A DNA stretch of 64,000 nucleotides from Cercis canadensis (taxonomy: Eukaryota > Streptophyta > Magnoliopsida > Fabales > Fabaceae): assembly GCA_003255065.1 (NCBI GenBank), contig QAOA01005530.1, positions 103,340-167,339 of the forward strand, in the 5' to 3' direction. How positions within the stretch are numbered: the first letter of the stretch is position 1; each line of letters begins with the position of its first letter. A model generated the notes under the pieces. It made no database searches, had not been told where the DNA came from, and was given only the letters and a program-made list of their open reading frames with translations. Below are positions 10,717 to 21,460 of this stretch, one piece after another. The translations under genes were made by a program, and so were the position numbers.

Positions 10717-11734
10717 GGGTTATTTGACCTAAATAATATAGTTGAAGAAATTACACAATTAGGATAGTTTAAAACTTTTTTATCTGAATAATATAGTTTT
10801 TAAAAATTTGAAAAAAAAAATTCTACACAATAGGAGTACCACCAAACACGCCAAGGCTCCGCGGTGCATCATCACCGTACACGTCATGGCTCCCACTGCG
10901 CTTCCCCACTTGATTTCTTTCTCCCATCACCTTTATCTTTTCCACCGAAGTTGGACGGCTGGGAATGAGGAAATACATGGTGATCCCACGGTCAAGGTTC
11001 TCGTATTACTTTCAGTTCCTCATTCTTCTCTCGAAATGATGATGATATATCCTGTGCAGTGCCCCATTCGGTACGCAAATTTTGACACTGAACCCTAAAG
11101 ATACTCATTCTCCATCTCTTCCTTTTTCTTTTCCCTTTGGTATTTTTGTCCTAGAAAGTGACGGAAAATGGCAAAAATCCCAAAGCTTGTAAGACCTGGT
11201 TTTTCTAGGTTCTCTTCCTCCTCTCATTTTCTATTTGTTAGTGTTCCATTTAATTTTGGGTTTTTTCTTCAGATGTTTCAATTGTAAATAAAATCATTTT
11301 CAAAGATCATTGGTAATTTTTATTTTTTGGGTTCTTGGTTCTGTTTTTTAGGATTTGCCTGCTTCTTGCGAAGCTTTTGAATCAGAACAAAACATGGGTA
11401 CACAGAAAATCTTAGTTTCATATCACATAAACGCATTTTAGTACACAATCGAGGAATCTGATAGCTTTGTGATTGACATAGACGCCTTTTCTTCCGGCAT
11501 CAACAAAGATAGCAACCTTGACCATAATTCTTTCTCATTGTTTTCTTAGTTCTTTTCTCGAAATGTTGCCGCTGAAGAGGAAATTTGGTTGCTAGTAGGG
11601 AAGCGTTGTAGGAGCCACGGTGTGTCCGATGATGACGTGCCGCGGGGCCCTCAACGTGTTCGGTGGGACCCGCATCGTCCATAATTTTTTAAAATTTTTT
11701 TTTTAAAAAACTACATTATTCAAGTCAAAAAACC
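10717..11734. mobile_element. Pack-MULE-like element with long terminal inverted repeats
   Basis: The ends are inverted copies: GGTTATTTGACCTAAATAAT on the left and, read in reverse, GGTTTTTTGACTTGAATAAT on the right. Pairing continues inward into a GC-rich block (left CCACCAAACACGCC...CTCCGCGGTGC, right CCCACCGAACACGTTG...CCCCGCGGCAC) and on to CGCTTCCC (about 10898-10905 and 11598-11605), so the arms are about 140-195 bp. Both ends are flanked by TAGTTTTAAG (10708-10717 and 11735-11744), which contains a 9-bp duplication as made by Mutator-like transposases. The middle, about 10912-11592, is unique and gene-like. It carries no transposase. The left arm has an extra AATAATATAG unit. Confidence 0.82.
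11168..11549 (+). pseudogene. Gene-like fragment inside the Pack-MULE
   Basis: Between the arms, an ATG at 11168 opens seven codons (MAKIPKL) that end at a good donor (CTT/GTAAGA). A TTTTTTAG acceptor at 11351 opens DLPASCEAFESEQNM. Further on, the frame from about 11448 reads IEESDSFVIDIDAFSSGINK and ends at TAG (11547-11549). The donor, T-rich acceptor and biased composition suggest a captured piece of host gene with two or three exons. The joint between pieces two and three is unclear, and I do not recognise the parent gene. Confidence 0.4.
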
Positions 11735-11743
11735 TAGTTTTAA

Positions 11744-12211
11744 GGCTTAATTGCAATTTCGATATTCTTATTTTAACAACTTAAATTTTTTGATTCTTCT
11801 TATTTAAAAATGAATAATTTAGTTCTTCTATAATTATAATATGTGCAATTTTGATTCTTCTGTCTTTGAGCCAAAATTTCTCATGTCTAGTTAAAGGTGT
11901 AAAGTTTTTTAATTCATAATTTCACAGTTCAAATTGAAGAGTTATATCTTGCGAACATCTAGATTTTTATTGTTGGATCAAGTTGAAATTTTGTATGTAT
12001 GTTCGCAAGATGTACCTCTTTAATTTGAACGGTAAATTGTGAATCAGATAATTTTACACTGTGAAATAAACTTGAGAAATTTTGGCTCAAAAATAGAATG
12101 ACCAAAATTACACATTTTATAAATATAGAGAGATTAAATTGTTCATTTTTAAACAAAGGGATTAAAAATTTTAACTTGTTAAAATAGGAATACCAAAATT
12201 GCAATTAAGCC
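11744..12211. mobile_element. Inverted-repeat MITE, GGCTTAATTG family, copy 1
   Basis: The left arm starts GGCTTAATTGCAATTTCGAT and the right arm ends AAAATTGCAATTAAGCC, its reverse complement. Inside, a second pair of arms (AGTTCAAATTGAAGAGTTAT against CTTTAATTTGAACGGTAAAT, and GCGAACATCT against GTTCGCAAGATG) makes nearly the whole unit fold back. The flanks TAGTTTTAA (11735-11743) and TAATTTTAA (12212-12220) look like a 9-bp duplication with one change. No protein is encoded. It abuts the Pack-MULE, which uses the same left 9-mer. Confidence 0.78.
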
Positions 12212-12481
12212 TAATTTTAAATGTCGGTTTCATTCACCCACCATCTTAATCCCGAATCACTAGAACACTTGACATTTTTAGTAGGAATGAGACTATTAAC
12301 ATTGAGTAATCAGTATCATAAAGAGGGCACTAACCGAATCTATTTTTTTAGTATTTTTTGCTGCAACTATAGATTTAAACATGAAATCTATAAGCTCTTA
12401 TGACAATTTAAATATCACTTAGTGACAGGTCATTTACTATTTTTTTTGGTAATACAAAGAAAAGAAAGAAAAAACTATAGC

Positions 12482-12990
12482 CTAGGGAAAACCACAGACA
12501 AATTGTCTACTAACAATATAAGAAATTTCTACAAAAGGATGTTGAATAACTTCCAAGCTGCCTTGGCCTCTAGCACCACGTTTAGCTAAGAAATCAGCAA
12601 TTTGATTGGCTTCAAGCAACACATGATAAATAGAGACTTCCCAACCTCTATTAAGCAATACTCTGAATATCATGAATAATGCATCCATACTTGTGAAAAT
12701 TGCAATCACCATTCCGTACCAAATTAACTACTTTAATGGAATCAGATTCATAAGAGAGGCTTGCCATACTTCTATCCCAACACTAACAGATACCATTTCT
12801 AATGGCCAAAAGCTCAGCCTTCAAGTTTGTGCCAACACCTATAGACCCGAAAAAACCACCTTGCCATCTTGCATGCTCTGAGCACACCACCCACGCCAGC
12901 ATTCCCTGGGTTGCCAAAGCTGCTGCCATCAACGTTTAATTTAAAGATACCCGGATGCGGAGCTTGCCAAGAGACCCAACTCATCTCTTT
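12482..12990 (-). pseudogene. LINE RNase H-like domain (RVT_3 type)
   Basis: From about 12990 downward the minus strand reads APHPGIFKLNVDGSSFGNPG and NAGVGGVLRACKMARW, then VLLNRGWEVSIYHVLLEANQ and IADFLAKRGARGQGSLEV. This is the RNase H-like domain at the C-terminus of plant LINE polyproteins, which removes RNA from the RNA-DNA hybrid. The frame is broken between the halves. Confidence 0.82.
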
Positions 12991-13009
12991 GACTATATTT
13001 TCTTTTTTT

Positions 13010-14435
13010 CAGGTGAAAAACAATGGAGCATATATGCACCATTGATGAATACATTTTTTATACAGTAGTTAACCCTCATATTTAGTCTTTTAAACCTCTT
13101 TTGGTCTGAATTGAGTGGGCTTGGGCCACATTTCATGAGTTTGGATCCAATTGGGCCTAAATATATTTTTCAGCAATACTGGGCATTTTATGACTCTCTA
13201 TTTTTCAGCAATAATTTGAGTTCTAGACATCTAATAATCTTGAATCTTATCTTGTAAGAAATCTAAGAGAAAGCTCTACAATTTTGATTTAGAGCCCCAA
13301 GTCTAATTCGAAAGTCTAGCTAGTCATATGCAGCCTGGAAGCCAGAGAAGAGATGTTGTCGCAGGATCCTGACCCACATGCAGTGTTTGGACCATAACTT
13401 GAGTTGTAGGTGTCGTATGGACTTGAAACTAGTCCCATTATAAAGTTAAGACGTAGATATTTAATTTTTATGAAGATCAGTTCTTCAGATTATGTGTTTT
13501 TTATGGTCTTATTACCTATCAAAGTTGGCTGATGGTTCTAGAGACCTGTTGACACTTAAATGGGCCTAACTTCCTCATTACAAGTCCAATTAAGTCCAAA
13601 CCGCAGTCCAATAAAAGCTAAGGCCCATGGGAATAAGTGTGATCTAAGGGCAGTTTAGGTGTACATGTATTTTTAGAGGTTTATATGCTCAGAAAGAGGC
13701 AGTCAAAATTCATGAGGATATTTTAGAAGATATTTTGTAGACAACTTGTTTAGTTTTCTTAGTCTCTAAGTTTCCTCTCTAGATATTTTTTATAAATTTG
13801 GTTTCTCTTGTTCATGGAGGGCTGAATACTCAAATCAATCCAGGTTTTGGTTGTTCTGATTATTAATTCTGAGATTATGCTTTGATTGTTATTCATTTAG
13901 TAGTTAATCTACTTCTTTCTTTCTTCTGAAATATTCTGTTTGAATTGCTTAAATTCAGATTTGAATTTTCATGTGTTGATTACTTAATTGCATGTGATAA
14001 AAGAGGAAATTAAAAGTTAATTAATATTTTTATGCTTTTGGACAGATTGTTTACCCTTGGCTGGATTCTGGACTTAGGTAAAACTGGATTTGAATGAGTG
14101 CTTAATTCATTTAGTATTAGTTGATCCAAATTCTAGTTGCTTAACCAATGGATATCCATAGAGCATTGAAAGGCTTCTTGATGTGTTCTAAGGTCAAGAA
14201 CTAGGTTAATAATTGAATGGATTCTCTGAAATCAATGATGGATTAAAATTAGAATCAGTTAGACTTTGATTGGTTATTTTCCTTAAGGTTTACCACTTTT
14301 AAATCACTTTCTGTTGATCACTTTTACAAAACAAAACCTCTATGTTTAATTAATTCCCTAATTAGATTCTCTAACTAGATTAATCATTTAGTTTGACTTG
14401 GTGTTGTTTTATGCTACAAGTAGCTTTGGTAAACC
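13010..14435. other. Unclassified insertion inside the LINE
   Basis: This 1.4-kb block separates the LINE RNase H part from its zinc-binding part. It has no open frame of note and no terminal repeats that I could pair. The composition and length would suit a solo LTR, but I could not define TG...CA borders or a target duplication. Confidence 0.35.
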
Positions 14436-14439
14436 GACT

Positions 14440-15873
14440 TTAAACTTTCACTAATTTAGAGAGCCTCGGCAACTCATCAACCATCACCTGGATCTTTTGC
14501 ACTTTGCTCCTGACTGGCAACACCACCCCCTCCATCACCTCTTCATTCTTGCCACGCCAAATCCACGACAAAAGCATAGAAAACAAAAATAATATGTTGT
14601 CTAGACAAATTTCCTCTATGCTTAAGGTTGTTAGAAATCCACTCACTAGAATCTTGGGTCCATAAATTATTGTCATCACCAAACCTAAAGAAAGCCATAC
14701 TTGACGCGGGTGCACACAATCCCTAAGACAATGAAGCAAAGTCCCATCTCCCTCCATGCACCTGGTGCAAGATCTATTAAGAGTGAGATAGCGTCGGTAA
14801 TGAAATGAGTTTGTGGGGACTACCACATGGAGGATAAGCCAAACCAGCAACTTCACCTTCTCAGGGGCTCTCATTTTCCACACCCAATTCCACCCATGCT
14901 CACTAGAAGGTAAAGAAACATAAGAGTGCAACTAGCAGTAACCAACTGAGGCTGTGTAGATCCCATCAGAAGATTGGCCCAAACCAACTTATCTTCCAAA
15001 CCTCCAAACATGGCAAGAGGCACTAAAGAAATTTTCTTTTTAATACCATCTTGGACCCTGTCCTCCAAGGCAAAAGTGTCTCATTCTCTGTCAACTATAA
15101 GAGAACTAATTGTGATATTTTTTTCTGTCTCTGACACCTCATCAATAAGATTATGTAAAGGGCAACCATCAAACCATTTATCATTCCACAAGCAAATTTT
15201 TGACCCATCACCCACCTTCCAAGCCAAACTATCCTTCAAAAAAGACATAGCTTTCACAAGAGATCTCTAGGAAGAATAGGCGTTACCTAGGCAAGTATGC
15301 ATTAACAAATTTTCCTGTTGCTTCATATATTTATGGGAAAAAATCTGCACCCACAACTTGTGTTTGTTTTGAAGAACATAATGTCTAGGAAGAAATACTA
15401 TATCCCAATTAACTAGATGCAAGCTTTGTCCTTCAACACCCTTCAAAATAAAATGCCTCACCATAGCATCAATATCCCTGCAGATAAACCGAGGCAACCA
15501 TATAGTATGCATACTATAAATAGGCATAGAAGTGAGAACCGACCTAGCCAAAGTGATGCGACCAGCCCTATTAAAGAGCTTGTTTTTCCAAGAAGATAGC
15601 CTACTCATGAGCTTCTCAGTGATGAAACTAAAATCACATTTTCTTAATCCACCCATGCAACAAAGGAACACCCAAATATATCTCAAACTTGGAAGTAAAA
15701 GGAATGTTGGAAATATTGCAAATTCGTTGTTTTTTGTTTATGGAAATTCCCTGATAACAAAAAGCTTTAGATTTAGCCAAATTAACTTTAAGACCTAAAG
15801 CTCTGCAAAATTCATTAACAATCATGTTGATCACCCTAGTTTGGGAAATTGTAGCCTTAATAAACAATAACAT
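14440..15873 (-). pseudogene. LINE reverse transcriptase C-terminal part and zf-RVT domain
   Basis: Minus-strand pieces in order: NEFCRALGLKVNLAKSKAFC (reverse-transcriptase thumb region), KLMSRLSSWKNKLFNRAGRI with TLARSVLTSMPIYSMHTIWL (linker typical of plant L1 elements), then the zinc-binding zf-RVT block (WVWKMRAPEKVKLLVWLILH ... CTRCMEGDGTLLHCLRDC). They lie in different frames separated by stops and indels, so nothing functional remains. Order and orientation agree with the RNase H piece at 12482-12990. Confidence 0.85.
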
Positions 15874-16016
15874 ATAAAAAAGAAGGTGAGAAACAATGAG
15901 ACCATTTCTCGAGCACTTTAAAGGTTGTCACCCCCCACGTTGCACTTTCTTATCTATAAGAAGAGACAATTTCTCTATACAAATAACAAAAAGAAAAGGT
16001 GATAACAAGTCATTTA

Positions 16017-16791
16017 GTCTAATAAACTTTTAACTAGAGATATTAAGAAGGCAAGCTTAGTCCTTGTTGGCCAAGCCCATTACAATTGTGCCTAACTAAA
16101 ATGTCCATTTGCTAAAAGAACTTAAAAAATTATAGGGAAAATTATTTTTAAACTCAAAAGTTGAAACAAAAAAGATAGTCATGTGCAAAGCAAATGGAGC
16201 TTCAAGCAATGCCTGCTATATTGAATTAAATGACTAAAATATTTTTCGATTTTTGTGGTTATTATGCTTATATTTAAACATGATAAAATATATAAAAAAT
16301 AAAATAATTACATATTTTATACATGATAATTATATATATAACTAAAATAATCACATAATATTAAAGAATATCTTAATCATTTTCATCTTGTATGGGAAAG
16401 CAAGTGCCCCTATACAAAGTGTCTTTCTTTTTAGTTAAGGACTTGATTATATATAAATCCGGCCTTGTGATTACTAAGGGCTTAAAAGGCTAATCATTTA
16501 TCCATATAAAATAAATAATTTAAAACTTAAAACTACAAAAGTACAAAAAAATTGAACTATCTATAATATTTTTCATCTCCTAACTAAATATATAGATTCA
16601 AGGTTCTAAATACACATAAGAACACATGATCCAATATTGGGGCTATCACCAAAAAGAATTAAATTTTATTGAATGTCCCAGATCGATATAGGAGGTGTGC
16701 TCTTAAAATCGCCAAAAAAAAAACTTAGTCTTGGTGAGTGAAAGTTGGCTCAAGAATACCCTTACCGTTAAAACAAAAAAAATAACACGTG
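16017..16791. other. AT-rich intergenic DNA
   Basis: I see no gene, no strong repeat border and no coding remnant here. Confidence 0.5.
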
Positions 16792-16799
16792 ATTTGCAT

Positions 16800-17734
16800 T
16801 AGGGGTGTTCACGGGGTAGGCCAACCCGCAAAACCCGCATGAACCAATCAAAACCGCACCCATCAGGCCGCTCAAACCGCACTCATTGGGTTGGTTCGGC
16901 CTAGAAAGCAGTAAACCGATTAATTGCGGGTCGGTTGTCGGTTTTGAGATTTTAACCCATTGATAAACCCGAACCGCACCGCATAAACTAATTTGTCACT
17001 ACGTCGTTTTCAACTTAACCCTAAAACCCTTCTCCTTCTCACCATTGATTTTCCAATTCCAAAGTTTACAATGTTTCAATCTTTCAGTAGAGAGAGGAAG
17101 AAGCAACAACTAAAGAGAGAGAGAGAGAGACAAAGAAGAAGAAGAACCTCATTTTCTTCTATTTCATTTCTCTATGTGAACTTTGGTCCTACTTAACAGG
17201 CATGGAAAGTGGAAACTGTATGAGAGAGGTTTGCACATAGAATTGGTGGGCGAAACCTTAGACCCTAATGACTATGATGCAGAAGCTGTGAGGAAAGTCA
17301 TAGAGAATCAGAGATTGCTTTGTTGTACATGCAAGCATCGGCTGCAGTGAGGCCACTTCCTCTCTATCGATCTTCATCCCCTTCTCTCTCCATCTCTTTC
17401 TTTCTCCCCTTCATCGATTTCTTCTTCTCTCCACTCCATCGATCTCCATCTCTTTGTCTCCACTCTCCACTCTCCATATCTTCATTGTTCTTTTTCTGCC
17501 TTTGATGTCTTTTTGCCTTCTAGGTCTCTCTAATCTCTCTTTTGTATTTTTTTTTTTTTTGGGTGTTTAGTAACCAAACCGACCATCAAACCGAGTATCA
17601 TCGGTTTGATTTAGTTCGGTTTCAAATTTTTTTTTGTTCACTCAAACCCGAACCGAACCGAACCACATGATGAAGTACAGTTCGATTTCTGATTCAGCCC
17701 TCAACCCGCCCGAACCGACCCGTGAACATCCCTA
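16800..17734. mobile_element. Non-autonomous hAT element with exon-like cargo
   Basis: The left end is TAGGGGTGTTCACGGG and the right end, in reverse, is TAGGGATGTTCACGGG. ATTTGCAT occurs on both sides (16792-16799 and 17735-17742), the 8-bp target duplication of hAT transposases. The subterminal zones are packed with CCGAACCG/AACCCGC motifs typical of plant hAT ends. No transposase is present. The middle holds a purine-rich stretch, a gene-like fragment (17201-17347) and a CT-rich stretch. Confidence 0.88.
17201..17347 (+). pseudogene. Exon-like fragment inside the hAT element, unrecognised
   Basis: An acceptor-like TACTTAACAG (17190-17199) precedes 49 open codons reading HGKWKLYERGLHIELVGETL, then DPNDYDAEAVRKVIENQRLL and CCTCKHRLQ, ending at TGA (17348). 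The amino-acid make-up is balanced and protein-like, unlike the low-complexity DNA on both sides, with a CCTC cysteine cluster. It looks like a captured host exon. I cannot name the parent gene, and it has no start codon of its own. Confidence 0.4.
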
Positions 17735-17742
17735 ATTTGCAT

Positions 17743-18554
17743 ATCCATCACTCAAACAAAAAAGTTAGTAACAAGTAAAAATTAGGCAAGTCACAAATGT
17801 AAGTATACAAAAAGAAATTATGTTTATATATTAATTTCAAATATCTACACAGTTGGGACTTAATAAAACTCTAATAATTTAATAAGATTAAACATTTAAA
17901 TATAAAAAAACACAAGAATAAATTATATATATAAACTAGTTATGTAATACCACAAGTAAAATTGGTAATTGAAATGATTTATATCATTTATTTTAGTTAA
18001 TAGATATGTGGAATTTATGTGAGACCTATCAAATACATGACTTAAATCATCTTAGTATTTAGTTATGCATGTGGTATCGGTACCACTTATAATACTAAAT
18101 AATTACTCATATATATATATATATATATGAGATTGAAGATACGGGGTATGATAATTCTCTTTTTCAGTATCTACTTTTCTTTTTTCAAAAATTCGTTTAT
18201 ATAGATTTTTTAGTTAAGTTTTATGAGATATGGTGATTCGTCTCTTTAGCACCTACTTTTCCTTTTTTCAAAAATCCATTTATGTAGACTTATTTATAAT
18301 TAAAAATAAGTGTTTCTGTAAATTTAGTTGTACGAAGAAAAACAGTTTATGTTCACATCCCAAGTTATTATTTTTTTTTTTAAAAAAAATGTGCATGCCA
18401 AGAAACTTGTATATATAATTATCGGGGATTCTATGATACTACGTAAGTATGCCATACTACACTGACGTGGCAAACATACATAATTTTCATATTTTATTAT
18501 ATATAAAATATAATTTATTTAATTTTTTAAACAAACATAAAAATAGTTAATTTG
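17743..18554. other. AT-rich intergenic DNA with (AT)n
   Basis: No gene seen. A short dinucleotide run (AT)n lies at about 18110-18128, and two related segments (about 18160-18210 and 18225-18290) both contain a TACTTTTC...TTTTTTCAAAAAT motif. Confidence 0.5.
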
Positions 18555-18562
18555 TACACATG

Positions 18563-19373
18563 TAGGGATGATAATTTGTCCCAGATCCAATGGGACCCCG
18601 ATTTTTTTACCCGTTCGGGTATGGGTATGGGACAGAAAAATGGGTATGGAATGGGGATGAGTAATTTTATGGGTAATTTGATATGGGCGGGTCTGGGGAT
18701 CGGGAAGCTCTGCCCCACCCCGCACTGTATATATATATACAACGTCATTATGGCCTAAGGTTTTCCCACACTAAATCACCAACACACTGACCTGACCCTT
18801 CCTCCTTCAATCCTTCGACCTTGAGTTCTATTTTCCCCAAACCTAATTTTTTTTTTGTTGGTTTTGTAGAATATGGAGAGTGGTTCAACTTCAACCAACA
18901 TTAGAACTTCATAAATTGTACTTATTATAATTGCTTGGAGCATTTTGTACTTATTATGATTTCTTATTGACTTTTATAATTGTTTAAGAACAATTTTTAT
19001 AATTTTATTTGAATATTATTTATGTTATTGTTATTGCTTGATGATATCTTGAATTCTTGATGATGTTATTTGAGCATTATTTATATTATCTTGTTCAATT
19101 AAATTTGAATTTTAATTAAAAATCGTGATCGATACATTAAACTTGTAAATTGTGTATATTTAAAAAAAGTATAGTTGTATGGGTAAATAGGGCGGGACAT
19201 GGGGTAGATGAGAATTTAGTGGGGCGGGGATGGGGATACTGAAAAATCCCCGCCAGGGATTGGGTCCGGGGNCTGAAAAATCCCCGCCGGGGATTGGGTC
19301 CGGGGATGGGGCATCCCCATGCCCTTCAGGGATGGGGACGGGGACTGCTTGCCCCGCCCCATTGTCATCCCTA
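18563..19373. mobile_element. Non-autonomous hAT element, GGGG-rich ends
   Basis: The left end is TAGGGATGATAAT and the right end, in reverse, is TAGGGATGACAAT. TACACATG flanks both (18555-18562 and 19374-19381), a perfect 8-bp hAT-type duplication. Both subterminal zones carry GGGGATGGGG/GGGCGGG motifs and the centre is AT-rich and non-coding. An N at 19272 lies inside the right subterminal zone between two 33-bp copies. Confidence 0.88.
19239..19305. repeat. 33-bp duplication around an N (assembly junction)
   Basis: Copies 19239-19271 and 19273-19305 differ by one base (CCAGGG/CCGGGG) and are joined by N at 19272. Most simply this is an unmerged contig overlap. Confidence 0.8.
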
Positions 19374-19381
19374 TACACATG

Positions 19382-20511
19382 TCATTCATTTATTGATTAT
19401 TTCTATATAGTATGACATACTACATAAATACTAAAAGTATCTAAGAAACCTCCTATAATTATATATGCTGCCATTTCCCTCATTTGTGTCCATTCTTTTA
19501 CTTTTTCTAAAAATTCACATATCTATATTTATCTAAGAGTATCTTTATAAATTTGAATATGTTAAAAAAAAATGGCAAAAAATACATAAAAGAAAATTGT
19601 TGGTATCCATATCCCACAATTATAAATATTGAAAAATGGGTCAACTAATAGAAGTCAAACATCAAATAATCATAAATTTTGAGTTTAAGCGAATTAAATT
19701 TTAGTGTTTTTTACATAATAATAATAAATTAAATTTTTTTAGAGAGAATTATTGTTTAAGTTAGTATATTTATAAAAAGACCCATAAATTTATTATATAT
19801 ATTAATTTTAATTTAGTTCTTCTAACACCGATTAAACTATTAGTTTTGTGACTATTTTAATAGGATACTTATATACTGTGAATATTAATCACATATTATA
19901 TAAAGGATAACTACATAAAGTCAAAATGATATTCAAATAGCTTGAGGGAGAGGAATACCAAATAATACTTATTTTATATTGGAGTGAATTTATATCCACT
20001 TGAAATCAATCTTGTTTTTTAGAGGTCATTATCTCATTTGTCATGATCATTGTTTGTGAGAAAATTATTCTTTGAAGTTAAAAATATAAATCGTGGTACA
20101 ATAGAGGCTATAACTATATATTGTGATCATTAACCACATACTAAGTAAAAGATGATCACATACATTCTACATGATTCTCATATAGCTTTGAGGGAAGGAA
20201 AAACTAAGCATAACTATATAGGTAAAAATGATACCCACTTATAGCTCCAATTACCTAGAGGAAAAACGGATAGTTTAAACAAATAGTGTTGGAGGACCAA
20301 ACAACTTGTAATTAAATGATATTGAGGTCCTTCTTAAGACTTATGGGTTCCATGTTCAAATTTAGAGTCATAGCCAAAAATACTAAAAAAATACTGTTGG
20401 AGGAACTGAATCAAAATTAATATGTATAAGAACATTAGCCAAAAAAAGAAAATAACATATATAAGAAACTTATGAATTTTGTTTATAGATCCAAATAATA
20501 ATTAATAATAT
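19382..20511. other. AT-rich intergenic DNA with a diverged duplication
   Basis: No gene. Two diverged direct copies, roughly 19870-20010 and 20110-20255, share an order of motifs (TGTGAT/AATATTAA.CACATA, then AGCTT.GAGGGA, then ATAC.CACTTAT/GAAATC). Confidence 0.4.
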
Positions 20512-20984
20512 GCTTAGTTACAAATTTGGTCATCTTATTTTAATAATTTAAACTTTTTGGTCATTTTTTTAAAAGAGAACAATTTAATCCATTTATATTT
20601 ATAAAATATGTTATTTTGGTCATTCCGTCATTTCTCAAGTCTAGTTTAAGGTGTAAGTACTCCAATTTATAATTTCACCGTTCAGATTAAAAAGTTACGT
20701 CTTACAAATTTCCTCATAAAATTTCAGCTCAATCCAACGGTGGTATGTAGTCCAAAATACCAAAACTATAAGTTTTTATTTAATCACAGATATAGATTTA
20801 CTCACCGTTAAATTGAGTTAAAATTTTGTAGAGAGGTTCAAAAGACATGTCTCTTCAATCTGAACGGTGTGATTATGAATTAGAGAACTTTACATCTTAA
20901 AATAGACTTAAGAAATTTTAATTTAAAAATAAAAAGACTAAAATTTAAATTATTAAAATAAGATGACCAAAATTATAATTAAGC
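20512..20984. mobile_element. Inverted-repeat MITE, GGCTTAATTG family, copy 2
   Basis: The left arm GCTTAGTTACAAATTTGGTC pairs with the right end, which reads GCTTAATTATAATTTTGGTC in reverse. Inner motifs match copy 1 (TTCACCGTTCAGATTAAAAAG against CTTCAATCTGAACGGTG; shortened here), so this is the same family. I found no convincing target duplication. Confidence 0.65.
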
Positions 20985-21460
20985 TTTAAGCACATTCTTA
21001 GTTAATTAATTTTGACTAGGAGGGAGAGAAAGTTTGTTAGGAGAGCAGGGAGAAGGGAATTCATGATACAAGAGCGTATTGCTGTTTTGCTTTGATTTGG
21101 GTCCCCAAAAAGGTGACTGCTCGTCAGCAGGGAGAGGAAAATAAAAAAGAAAAGAAAAGAAAAATGTTCCCCAAGTAACAGAGGACAAAGAAAAAAAAGC
21201 GTAACACCAGAGAGAGGTGTTGTTGGCAAAGAGCATGACATGAAATCGAGAATGAAACACCTTCCACTGAATTCATTTATGCGTAGTGGGTTTCCCTTTA
21301 TTCAGAGTTGAAGGGCGATGATGCATTGGTTTTCTGTTTATGGTTTTTCTCCGACGATGGTGCTCCATTTTCAGAGAAACAGATTTAGGATTGATTTAGA
21401 TTTGTTGTTTGGCGACTGATAATCAAAGAGTTCCAGTTTAGGATTGTTGGCGTTGGTGTA

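Larger units (their letters stand above)
12437..16008 (-). mobile_element. 5'-truncated L1-type LINE, interrupted
   Basis: Coding remnants on the minus strand run from a reverse-transcriptase C-terminal part (about 15870) through a zinc-binding domain to an RNase H domain (about 12480). At the 3' end, plus-strand T8 at 12440-12447 is the poly(A) tail. GTCATTTA occurs at both borders (12429-12436 and 16009-16016), fitting a short target duplication. Endonuclease and most of the reverse transcriptase are missing, the usual result of incomplete reverse transcription. About 1.4 kb at 13010-14435 is unrelated and was probably inserted later. Confidence 0.8.

Noticed and set aside
10808-11098. 96-codon open frame
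   Set aside because: It runs through the Pack-MULE inverted arm, whose sequence is shared with a non-coding element at 33861.
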